Assembly (NCBI GenBank): GCA_913020115.1
Contig: CAJWBQ010000003.1
Coordinates: 1 to 64,000, forward strand
Reading direction: 5' to 3'
Length of the DNA stretch: 64,000 nucleotides
Source: an uncultured Cellvibrionales bacterium
Lineage (GTDB): Bacteria > Pseudomonadota > Gammaproteobacteria > Pseudomonadales > Cellvibrionaceae
Shown: piece after piece, positions 34,072 through 42,569 of the stretch
Layout: the number at the start of each line of letters is the position of its first letter
Numbering within the stretch: position 1 is the stretch's first letter
Translations under genes and position numbers: made by a program
The notes under the pieces: model-generated
Database searches by the model: none
Seen by the model: the letters and a program-made list of their open reading frames with translations, nothing else
What the model was told of the DNA's origin: nothing

Positions 34072-36878
34072 GTGCAATCGCTAATACTCATCTCGCGAGT
34101 AACAAGCTCATCAAACGACTGCTCAAGTAACAACTCCACCTCACCAGCCGGTAAAGGTCGACTAAAGTAATAGCCCTGAATCATTTCGCAGCGCAAGGCC
34201 GACAATAATTCGAACTGAGCCAAAGACTCAACGCCCTCAGCCACCACTTTTAGGTTCAAGTTATGAGCCATATTTATAATGGTAGCCGCAATAGTTGCAC
34301 CGTCCTCACCATCATCCATTTCACTAACAAAAGCGCGATCAACTTTCAAAGTATCTATTGGGAAACGGTGTAAATAGCTTAAAGACGAATAACCCGTACC
34401 AAAATCATCCACCGACAAACGAACACCCAGATTTTTCAAAACATGCAGCATTAAAATAACTTTGTCCGGATTGTCCATAATTAGACTTTCGGTAAGCTCG
34501 AGTTCAATATCTTGAGGGTTGACGTCCTCTTCGCGAAGGATAATGGCGACTTCTAAGGGGAAATCAGCTAATTGAAATTGCTTAGCCGAAACGTTCACGG
34601 CCATATGTAAATGCTTGTGACCTAAGGCATGCCAGACTTTTAATTGCCGCGCCGACTGCCGCAGCACCCACTCACCTATCGGCTTAATCAAGCCGCTGTC
34701 TTCGGCAATGGAAATGAATTCTGCTGGGTCAACCCAACCCAGTTCAGGGTGGTCCCAGCGCAACAGAGCTTCAAAACCTACGACGTGACGACTAAGCACA
34801 TCGACCTTTGGTTGATAGTAAATATCCAATTCTCGGCGATTAAAAGCTGCACGAAGTTCACGCTCTAGTTTAGAGCGACTGTCAGATTCCGAGTTCATTC
34901 CTGGACTGTAGAATTTAAGGTTATTGCGCCCAAGCGACTTAGCGAAATACATTGCCGTGTCGGCGCATTGCATAAGCGCTTCTGTTTCAGTTGCATCGTG
35001 GGGGAACAAAGAAATACCGACACTGGCACCAACACCCGCGTCATGCCCTTTCACCATGAAGCCAGTTTCAAAAGCCAGTAAAATCTTCTTAGCGACGATC
35101 TCGGCTTCGCGGTCTGAATTTATATTTTCCAAAATAATGGTGAACTCGTCGCCCGCCAAACGCGCCACCATGTCGGCGTCTCTCACCGTATTCTTTAAGC
35201 GCACCGCCACCTGCTGCAAGAGCTCGTCGCCGGCGTCATGGCCCAACACGTCATTCACTTGCTTAAATTTATCGAGATCGATAAACAATAAAGCCAACTG
35301 CTCGCTGTTGCGTTTGGCATTTTGCATTGCCCGCAGCAACCCACCCTGAAACATTCCTCGGTTTGGCAGCTTTGTTAGCGTGTCATAGTTAGCCATAAAC
35401 CGAAGCTCTTCTTCGGTTTTTTTACGCTCGGTGATATCCGAAAATACAGCGATGTAGTGTGTAAGCTCATTTTTAATATTATAAACACCGTTTACCGCCA
35501 GCTCTTGTGGGTAAACTTCACCACCTTTACGCGAATCCCAAGACTCCCCTCGCCACTGGCCTCGCTTGGCCACTCGACGCATGAGAACCTGTTGGAAGTT
35601 GGCAGGATTATTATCGGAACGCAAGAACTGCTCACCACTGCCAACCACCTCTGCTGAGTCATAGTGTGTAATGTGCGTATAAGCTTGGTTAACCGCCAGA
35701 ATTTGAAAGCTACGATCTAGTATAATTACTGCGTCACTGCTGTTATTGAAGGCTGTAGCATAAAGCTCAAGCTGCTCTTCTGTACGCTTGCGCTCAGTCA
35801 CGTCGAGCATAGTACCGGTCATTCTTAGCGGGCGACCCTGGTCGTCCCAAGCCATCACACTGCCCCGCAAGTGCAGCCAAGTCCAACCCTCTTCACTTTG
35901 AACTCGATATTCCACATCGCAAGACATGGTGCTGCCTTTCAAAGTACGAATAAAGGCATGTTTGGCTTTTTTCACATCATCAGGGTGAATTCGCTGACGC
36001 CAGACACTGTCTTTCATATCAACTTCTTCTTGCTCTAAACCGAGCACGCCACAACAACGCTTATCGAAATAGGTCATACGAGAGGCAATGTTCCAGTCCC
36101 ACATACCCTCGCCGCTGCCTTTCAAGGCAAGGCTCAAGCGCTGCTCACTATTGCGCAGGGCTCCCTCGCGCTGCTGAATGTCATTGAGCATGTCGCCAAT
36201 GCCCACTGCAAGGTCTTTAAGCTCTGAAATACGCGTGGGGGTATTATCGGGAGTGTAATTTTTTTGCCGCGAACGAGAGGCTGTTAGACTCACCAGATTA
36301 AGGATCGGCTGGCTAATAATCGGGATAACCCGACGCGCCAACATTAAGCCTGCCAGTAAAGCGACAATCAGAATGGAAGCGCTGATTAGAGTAAAACGGA
36401 CAAAGCGCTCTCGAGCTTCCGCTAAATCAGCATAGATATACACATAACCAAGCTTTTCAACGCCATCCTTTTGGTAAATATCTCGGGAGAGCTCCACGTA
36501 GTTGTAGCCCTCTACATTTACCTCAGGCAGAACCCGTGGATTAGCGGCTGAAACCACAGCTTGCTTATCTGAACCGGCAATATGGTATTCGGCAAGAACT
36601 TTGTCGTTACGTACAATAGCGGCATAACGAATAGGCGGATAAGCACTTAATAAAGCCAGACTATCATTAAGCCCATCTTCATCAGAAAAGTAGAGTGCAC
36701 CTGCGGTATTGCCCGCGGTCACCTCTGCCATGAGCGACAATTTACGAGTGAGATCGGAACGAATGGTAAACTGGTCGTAAATAACAAATGCAACATAAGC
36801 CTGCATTAAAGCTACAAAGCTGGTAATAGCAATTACTAGGGTCAAGCTTCTTTCTAGTGTAATGGCTTTTTTGCTCAC
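34065..36878 (-). CDS. CHASE8-HAMP-PAS-PAS-GGDEF-EAL c-di-GMP turnover protein
   Basis: A 937-residue membrane protein. In order: membrane segment (about 12-32), periplasmic CHASE8-like sensor ('GNTAGALYFSDEDGLNDSLALL' in part), second membrane segment (about 160-180), HAMP-like linker, two PAS/PAC domains (about 245-375 and 380-500), GGDEF (about 505-670) and EAL (about 680-925). The cyclase signature is 'LAGDEF' (AGDEF), a variant that is active in some proteins; the RxxD inhibitory site (RDAD) is kept. EAL residues are complete ('GFEALLRWDHP', 'ESLIMD', 'VDDFGTGYSSLSYL', 'VAEGVE'), so phosphodiesterase activity is likely. Confidence 0.9.
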   Translation of the reverse strand: MSKKAITLERSLTLVIAITSFVALMQAYVAFVIYDQFTIRSDLTRKLSLMAEVTAGNTAGALYFSDEDGLNDSLALLSAYPPIRYAAIVRNDKVLAEYHIAGSDKQAVVSAANPRVLPEVNVEGYNYVELSRDIYQKDGVEKLGYVYIYADLAEARERFVRFTLISASILIVALLAGLMLARRVIPIISQPILNLVSLTASRSRQKNYTPDNTPTRISELKDLAVGIGDMLNDIQQREGALRNSEQRLSLALKGSGEGMWDWNIASRMTYFDKRCCGVLGLEQEEVDMKDSVWRQRIHPDDVKKAKHAFIRTLKGSTMSCDVEYRVQSEEGWTWLHLRGSVMAWDDQGRPLRMTGTMLDVTERKRTEEQLELYATAFNNSSDAVIILDRSFQILAVNQAYTHITHYDSAEVVGSGEQFLRSDNNPANFQQVLMRRVAKRGQWRGESWDSRKGGEVYPQELAVNGVYNIKNELTHYIAVFSDITERKKTEEELRFMANYDTLTKLPNRGMFQGGLLRAMQNAKRNSEQLALLFIDLDKFKQVNDVLGHDAGDELLQQVAVRLKNTVRDADMVARLAGDEFTIILENINSDREAEIVAKKILLAFETGFMVKGHDAGVGASVGISLFPHDATETEALMQCADTAMYFAKSLGRNNLKFYSPGMNSESDSRSKLERELRAAFNRRELDIYYQPKVDVLSRHVVGFEALLRWDHPELGWVDPAEFISIAEDSGLIKPIGEWVLRQSARQLKVWHALGHKHLHMAVNVSAKQFQLADFPLEVAIILREEDVNPQDIELELTESLIMDNPDKVILMLHVLKNLGVRLSVDDFGTGYSSLSYLHRFPIDTLKVDRAFVSEMDDGEDGATIAATIINMAHNLNLKVVAEGVESLAQFELLSALRCEMIQGYYFSRPLPAGEVELLLEQSFDELVTREMSISDCTV

Positions 36879-37043
36879 ACTCTCGCCTTTATTATGTGTA
36901 TGGCTAAGTTTGACCTTAAGTCTCGAAAATCCAATCTTCGAAAAATTAACGCCAGAAGTATATCAGTTGGCCTTTATGCTATTAAAGACTAAAAAGGTAT
37001 TAAATTTAGCCTCTAATTTCCGTAATTTAGTCTATATATCGAT

Positions 37044-37556
37044 TTAGTGTTGGTGTCCGCCCGCGCCGTGGGCATGGCCATGGGCCAATTCATCGCTAGT
37101 GGCGGCCCTAACGCTCACAATATCCACTTCGAAATCTAGAGTCTTACCAGCCAGAGGGTGGTTAGAGTCGATATCAATGTTTTTTAGCCCAACCTTCAAC
37201 ACTATCGCCTCTTGAGCCCCATCTTTGGTGTTGATTTGCACAAGCATACCCACCTTGAGCTTGCCCTTAGTGCGTACATGCTTAATGGGCACTCGTTGCT
37301 GCGCACCTTCTCGGCGTTCGCCGTAGCCCTTCTCTGGAGAAACCGAAATGCTCAGGGTTTCGCCCGCGCTGTGGCCTTCCAGCCCCTCTTCTAGGCCTTT
37401 TAACATGCCGCTGTGGCCGTGTAGGTAGAGCACTGGGTCTGTGCCTTCGGAATTCTCAAAAGACTCACCACCCGCTTCGCTTAAGCGGTAGTGAAAAGAC
37501 ACCACGCTGTCTTTAGCGATAGTTAGTGCTGTGCCTTCTACGGTCTCTGTATCCAT
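37044..37556 (-). CDS. slyD: FKBP-type peptidyl-prolyl isomerase, SlyD-like
   Basis: A 170-residue isomerase/chaperone with an FKBP fold interrupted by an insert-in-flap domain, as in SlyD. Family stretches include 'VVSFHYRLSEAGGESFENSE', 'LYLHGHSGMLKGLEEGLEGHSAGE' (in part) and 'DSNHPLAGKTLDFEVDIV'. The C-terminal tail 'HGHAHGAGGHQH' is histidine-rich and may bind nickel, though it lacks the cysteines of E. coli SlyD. It is the last gene of the minus-strand run and follows hrpB by about 110 bases. Confidence 0.9.
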   Translation of the reverse strand: MDTETVEGTALTIAKDSVVSFHYRLSEAGGESFENSEGTDPVLYLHGHSGMLKGLEEGLEGHSAGETLSISVSPEKGYGERREGAQQRVPIKHVRTKGKLKVGMLVQINTKDGAQEAIVLKVGLKNIDIDSNHPLAGKTLDFEVDIVSVRAATSDELAHGHAHGAGGHQH

Positions 37557-37665
37557 GTATCAATGACTCAAGTTTAAAATGAAGGGACCGAAGTCTACCC
37601 TGCTTTTTGGACTGCGGCTAGCTGAAAGCTCACTGCCCATACTCTCGCCTGACACCAATTGGAAT

Positions 37666-40209
37666 TTAGCTCTTTTGAGGTAGTCTTGTTTTGATCGAGC
37701 GGCCGGCTTTCTCCAGCAGGGGTTTATCAGGCCAGCGATGCCTTGGGTATCGCCCTCGCATTTCCTTGGCCACCTCAAAATACGAATTTTGCCAAAAGTG
37801 TGCTAAATCACTGGTAGTTTGAATGGGGCGGCGAGCGGGTGACAAGAGCTCAAATCGAAGCACAACACTTCCGCCCGCTATTTTAGGCGAGCTCAGTTCA
37901 CCAAACACTTCTTGCAACTGGACCGAAACCGTAGGCCCCTGCTGGCTGCCATACACAATTGGCAGTATTTTGTTACTAGGAGCGCAATACTCCACTGGCG
38001 CCTCGCGCGCTAAAAATTGCTGTTCTTCCCAAGACAAGGTGCCCAACACAAGCTCATAAACATTCAGTTTTTTAAGGTCTGCTAGGGATTTTACCTCAGC
38101 AATATAAGGCAGCAGCCAACTCTCTAAACTTTCGAGTAGAACCGCCTTGGATATTTCGGGAAATGAATCCAACTGTTGGCCCAGCCAATGAGCTCTGGCG
38201 ACCCATGCCTCGGCTTTTGGAGTCCAGTTCAGCACGCTCAAGCCCATCTCTTGAAACACCTGAATCAGGCATTCTTGAAATTTGTCAGGGGGTATTTCTG
38301 AAATGGCGGCAGAATGTATCTTTATTGCGCCATATTGAGTGACGCGGCGCCCAGTAATTTTTTGCTTATTTTTATCGAATACATATTGCTCTTGTATTAC
38401 AAACTCGTCTTCTAGGCAGCCTAAAATTACGTCCAGTGAAACGGCTGAGGCTCGATAGATTCGCCCTTCCGTTTTTTGCCCGTCACAATCAGCAATCAGC
38501 AACCACTCAGCACCAAACAAGGGGTCATCTTCAAACAAAAAGACCCCGCGCCCATTTGCAAGCTGGTAGCGGCCACACTTATTGCTGCGACGTTTTGCCA
38601 GGCGGTCTGGGTAGGCAAACAATAACAGCTTACCAATGACTTCTTGTATCTGTGTCAGTGAGAACTTAGTTAATGACGGGCTCAGGCCCACTGTTTTTTT
38701 GAAAACACTTGCGTTTGTAAGCCGCAGTTTTATAGGCACAGGTTCAATAGAATAATTTTTTAATGCCGAGCGCTGATCGTCTTTGAAATCCTGCAGGGCC
38801 AACATGCGCTCAAGGATATCTATACTTCTACTGCGACTAAAAATATCTCGATCTGAAAGCAGTGCGGCCAGCTCACACGCAACACCTTTTTCCACTGAAC
38901 TTTCTGCCTTGAGCAACATCGTGGCCAACCTAGGGCCAAGCCCTACTGCCGCCGCTTTGTGCCCTAGGGATGTTGCTCTGGCACCCTCTGCAGCAATCAA
39001 ACCCAAGGCCACCAAACGCATTTTCGCGGATAGAAAGTGCATTTTTGGCGGCGGAGTTAACCAATTAATATCATCAAAATTGACAGAGCCCCAAATATTG
39101 AGATCTAACACAAGCCCGCTTAAGTCGGCCGATAAAATCTCTTCACCCTGATAGTCTCGGAGGGAAGCGTGTCGCGCTTCGCTCCACAGACGAATGCATC
39201 TACCGGCTTGGGTGCGACCCGCCCTGCCTTTACGCTGCTCTGCCGACGCTTTGGAAATGTAGCTTGTTTCAAGACGTGTCATGTCACTAGAGGGATCATA
39301 AACCAAGGTTTTTTCTAAGCCACTGTCAATAACAGCGGTAACCCCTTCAATGGTTAAACTCGTCTCGGCAATGTTGGTAGTGAACACCACCCTCCTCTTG
39401 CCATTGGGGTCTGGGCTTAAGGCTTGTTCTTGCAAGGCCAAAGTAAGACCGCCATAGAGCGAGAGAAAGCGAAGCTCTGGATTACTGCCAAACACCGATT
39501 TCGATTCTGATAAGCAGCGCTTAATATCCGCTTGGCCTGGGAGAAAGACTAGGGTATCACCGTGCCTCTCTTCGCTTAATACCAGACGTAAAGCAGCGAC
39601 AACTTGCTGCGCTAAGGGCGAGCGGCTTTCGCTCATGAATTGAAGGGATACGGGGAATACGCGGCCAGGGCATTCAATAAGCTCTGCGCCCCCCATATAA
39701 CGGGACACTAAACCGGTATCAATGGTTGCCGACATCACTAATAACTTTAGGTCTTCCCGCAAGGTCTGCTGAATTTCCAGCGCCAACATCAATGATAAAT
39801 CTGCATGAATAGACCGCTCATGAAATTCATCAAAAATGATCAAGCCAATATCACCGATTTCCGGATCGCCCTGTAGGCGGCGAGTGAGAATACCCTCAGT
39901 GACAATTTCCAACACTGTCTTTTTGGAGACCTTGCGGTCGTTCTTAATTTGATAACCAACTCGCTCGCCAACTTCCTCGCCAAGCTGATAGGCTAAATAG
40001 TGGGCAATAGACTTAGCCGCTACTCGCCTTGGTTCGAGCATTAGGATCTTTTTTCCCTCGAGCCAATCTGAATCGATCAAGCTCAAAGGTAAAAGCGTGG
40101 ACTTTCCCGCTCCAGGCTCTGCCTGTAATACTAGTTTACCGCTGCGACGGAGCGCTTCTGCAATCTTTGGTAAAGAGGTACTGATGGGCAAGGGCGAAGC
40201 TGTACTCAT
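37666..40209 (-). CDS. hrpB: ATP-dependent helicase HrpB
   Basis: An 847-residue DEAH/RHA helicase. Walker A 'AEPGAGKST' (30-38), 'LEPRRVAAKSIA', motif II 'IIFDEFHERS', 'VMSATID', 'FLPGQADI' and 'QRKGRAGRTQAGRCIRLW' are present. The C-terminal HrpB domain ends with the characteristic 'WQNSYFEVAKEMRGRYPRHRWPD' region (cited in part). HrpB is widespread in proteobacteria; its substrate is not established, with roles proposed in RNA metabolism. It lies 31 bases after djlA. Confidence 0.94.
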   Translation of the reverse strand: MSTASPLPISTSLPKIAEALRRSGKLVLQAEPGAGKSTLLPLSLIDSDWLEGKKILMLEPRRVAAKSIAHYLAYQLGEEVGERVGYQIKNDRKVSKKTVLEIVTEGILTRRLQGDPEIGDIGLIIFDEFHERSIHADLSLMLALEIQQTLREDLKLLVMSATIDTGLVSRYMGGAELIECPGRVFPVSLQFMSESRSPLAQQVVAALRLVLSEERHGDTLVFLPGQADIKRCLSESKSVFGSNPELRFLSLYGGLTLALQEQALSPDPNGKRRVVFTTNIAETSLTIEGVTAVIDSGLEKTLVYDPSSDMTRLETSYISKASAEQRKGRAGRTQAGRCIRLWSEARHASLRDYQGEEILSADLSGLVLDLNIWGSVNFDDINWLTPPPKMHFLSAKMRLVALGLIAAEGARATSLGHKAAAVGLGPRLATMLLKAESSVEKGVACELAALLSDRDIFSRSRSIDILERMLALQDFKDDQRSALKNYSIEPVPIKLRLTNASVFKKTVGLSPSLTKFSLTQIQEVIGKLLLFAYPDRLAKRRSNKCGRYQLANGRGVFLFEDDPLFGAEWLLIADCDGQKTEGRIYRASAVSLDVILGCLEDEFVIQEQYVFDKNKQKITGRRVTQYGAIKIHSAAISEIPPDKFQECLIQVFQEMGLSVLNWTPKAEAWVARAHWLGQQLDSFPEISKAVLLESLESWLLPYIAEVKSLADLKKLNVYELVLGTLSWEEQQFLAREAPVEYCAPSNKILPIVYGSQQGPTVSVQLQEVFGELSSPKIAGGSVVLRFELLSPARRPIQTTSDLAHFWQNSYFEVAKEMRGRYPRHRWPDKPLLEKAGRSIKTRLPQKS

Positions 40210-40240
40210 ATTAACGACCTGTCACCAGCAGAGATTAAAC

Positions 40241-41074
40241 TTAGGCTTTGCGGTCCCGCTTAATTAGATCATAGGCCGCTTGAATTTCTTGCGAGCGCTC
40301 AGTCGCCACTTTCACCATGTCTTCTGGTACGCCCTGCCCCATTAATTTATCGGGATGAAACTCGCTCATAAGTTTACGATAGGCCTTTTTAATTACCGCA
40401 TCCGAATCAGAAGACTTTACCCCCAATGCCTCATAGGCCGAGGGCAAGTCACTCTGCTGGCTGCCGCCATATGAGCCGCCACCAGCACCAAAGCGGTCTT
40501 GCGCTCTAATCATCCGAATCAATTGATCAAAGGCGGCGCTGGGATAACCCAAGCGCAAGGCAACACTGCGCAATAAACGCTCTTCTTCGCTATGCAACTC
40601 ACCATCGGCCAGAGCAATGGAAATAAGCTGTACCAATACCATTTGTTTGAGATTGGCCAAGCGATTGCAAACCAACAAAAAATCATCGAGCAATGTGTCA
40701 ACATCTAGATCAGAGCCACTGCCCTGCTTGAACAAACGAATAGCTTCCCGACGGTGGTCTGAGGTTAAACCCATCTCCGTCATCGCCCGCTCTGTTTGCG
40801 CCACCTCTTCTTGAGACACCCGCCCGTCGGCTTTAGCGAGCTTTCCCATTAACGAAAATACGGTTTTAAAGAATATCGCTTGGATTTTTTGCTGTTGCTC
40901 TGCAGACTGAAAGGCGCCAGCCCCAAAACCACCACCAAAACCACCACCAAAAGCTCGGCCGCCGCCAATGGCACCTCGGTCAAACATTCCACCAATGGAA
41001 TAACCAATAATAGCACCCAAAAAATTCAAAAGGCTAAAACCAATCAGAGTGCCAATTATTCTACCCAGATACAT
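40241..41074 (-). CDS. djlA: Co-chaperone DjlA (membrane-anchored J protein)
   Basis: A 277-residue protein with the DjlA layout: N-terminal membrane segment ('LIGFSLLNFLGAIIGYSIGG'), a TerB-like helical domain (about 65-190) and a C-terminal J domain with His-Pro-Asp at 240-242. DjlA stimulates DnaK and affects capsule control through Rcs in E. coli. A glycine/phenylalanine-rich linker ('GGGFGGGFGAGAF', about 43-56) after the membrane segment is longer than usual. It heads towards hrpB on the same strand. Confidence 0.92.
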   Translation of the reverse strand: MYLGRIIGTLIGFSLLNFLGAIIGYSIGGMFDRGAIGGGRAFGGGFGGGFGAGAFQSAEQQQKIQAIFFKTVFSLMGKLAKADGRVSQEEVAQTERAMTEMGLTSDHRREAIRLFKQGSGSDLDVDTLLDDFLLVCNRLANLKQMVLVQLISIALADGELHSEEERLLRSVALRLGYPSAAFDQLIRMIRAQDRFGAGGGSYGGSQQSDLPSAYEALGVKSSDSDAVIKKAYRKLMSEFHPDKLMGQGVPEDMVKVATERSQEIQAAYDLIKRDRKA

Positions 41075-41095
41075 AATTACCGTTCCCTTTACACA

Positions 41096-41752
41096 TCATT
41101 GCTTTGAAAAATAAATATCATCATACCAAGCTTCCACTGATCCCCCAGCATTATCTGTATCAGACATTAACGCAAGTACATCAATGTAGCGAATCTCACT
41201 ACCGTGTATACGGCGCATATCCTCAAGTAGATTCCGCTTTTCACTATACCAAGTATTTACCGCATCTTCCTTTCCTCGCACCGAATGCATCATAGCATTG
41301 GCTCCCGCAAAGGCATTGGGCCATTCACTGCCTTTAGGCATTTGATTTGACCATACATAGCTAATAGCCCGAGTCTTCCAAAAAAACATGCCACCACTCA
41401 CCACAAGATAAACTCGCGCCGCAAAATCGTCCCCCTGCTTCAAGCGCTCCTCTCTATCACTCAAACGCTGGGATATTTTCCAACGCCAGTGAACATAGGG
41501 GTATTCCGCGAGGTCGACACGTTTAGCCAAATACAAACCCGACGCACTGTTCTTGCTTTTGGCGTTTAATACAGAATCCACACCGTCTTGCACCACAGAA
41601 TAGGTGGTAAACCCAGCAAATTTTTTGTGTGACCAGTCATCCAAGCTAGGCTTATTGAAATTGGCGACGCCCACTGTTTCTGCGCTTTGGCCAAATACAC
41701 CGCTGGCGAATGTAATTAAGGCCACATAAAAAACTGTAGTGACAGCGCTCAC
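41096..41752 (-). CDS. DUF3047 family exported protein
   Basis: A 218-residue protein with an N-terminal signal peptide ('VFYVALITFASGVFGQ') and a DUF3047 domain of unknown function. Typical stretches are 'YPYVHWRWKIS', 'GDDFAARVYLVVSGG', 'AISYVWSNQMPKGSEWPNAF' and 'YIDVLALMSDTDNAGG'; the fold may be a carbohydrate-binding-like beta sandwich, which is inference. The GTG start is one base after the stop codon of the channel gene, so the two are almost certainly co-transcribed. Confidence 0.85.
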   Translation of the reverse strand: MSAVTTVFYVALITFASGVFGQSAETVGVANFNKPSLDDWSHKKFAGFTTYSVVQDGVDSVLNAKSKNSASGLYLAKRVDLAEYPYVHWRWKISQRLSDREERLKQGDDFAARVYLVVSGGMFFWKTRAISYVWSNQMPKGSEWPNAFAGANAMMHSVRGKEDAVNTWYSEKRNLLEDMRRIHGSEIRYIDVLALMSDTDNAGGSVEAWYDDIYFSKQ

Positions 41753-41753
41753 A

Positions 41754-42557
41754 TTAAGCCTGCTTGCTTTGAATTAGATTTTTCAGTTCGAGCAGCTGGT
41801 TCTGCAAATCTCGCAAAGTAGGATCTCCAGCCGCATCAGCGGCTTCAGCTTTTTCACGCATGTGCTCTTCTTCCAGCACATTGACGACTATCCCGATAAT
41901 CATATTCAAAAACGCGAACGCGGTGAAAAAGATGAAGGTAAGATAAAAAGTCCAACTTAGAGGATAGACCGCCATCGTTTCATACATAACATCGGTCCAG
42001 TCTTCGAAAGTCATGACTCGGAACAGTGTTAATAAGCTAACCGAAATATCACCCCACAAAACAGGGTTGATAGCGGCAAAGAAAGTGCTGCCAATAGCGG
42101 CGTAGATGTAAAATATTATAAACATGAGCAGCATCACATAACCAAGCTGGGGCATTGCTTTTATGAGGCTATTTAGCAACATTCTCAGCTCGGGTATAAT
42201 GGACACCATTCGCAGCACCCTAAAGATTCTAACAAGACGCCCCACCAATGCCAGCTCACTGTCTTGAATAGGAATCAAGCTGACGATGACAATGAGAGTA
42301 TCAAAAACATTCCAGGCGCTATGAAAAAATCGAGACTTATGCTCTTCCCCTAAAAATCGCACGGTAATTTCAAAGAGGAAAACAAAGGTGATGAACCAAT
42401 CCAACACCCCAACTACTTGCAGCATACCCTCGGGCACGTCATAGGTTTTCACACCGATTACCACGGCCGAAAAAACGATAACGCTTACGACAAATAACTC
42501 GAATATCTTGTTCGAGCGCAGGCCATTAAGCTTAGCCTGTAACGAAGTATAATTCAC
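41754..42557 (-). CDS. Voltage-gated cation channel (BacNav-type, six membrane segments)
   Basis: A 267-residue six-segment channel subunit that should form a tetramer in the inner membrane. The voltage sensor S4 has Arg at 107, 110, 113 and 116, each three residues apart. The selectivity filter after the pore helix reads TFEDWTD (183-189). Compared with the sodium-selective filter TLESWSM of NavAb, it has three acidic residues per subunit, at the positions made acidic in the engineered calcium-selective CavAb. S6 is followed by a helical tail (about 230-267) that may form a coiled coil. The GTG start has GGGGA upstream and lies 12 bases after mksB. Confidence 0.9.
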   Translation of the reverse strand: MNYTSLQAKLNGLRSNKIFELFVVSVIVFSAVVIGVKTYDVPEGMLQVVGVLDWFITFVFLFEITVRFLGEEHKSRFFHSAWNVFDTLIVIVSLIPIQDSELALVGRLVRIFRVLRMVSIIPELRMLLNSLIKAMPQLGYVMLLMFIIFYIYAAIGSTFFAAINPVLWGDISVSLLTLFRVMTFEDWTDVMYETMAVYPLSWTFYLTFIFFTAFAFLNMIIGIVVNVLEEEHMREKAEAADAAGDPTLRDLQNQLLELKNLIQSKQA

Positions 42558-42569
42558 AACACTCCCCTT

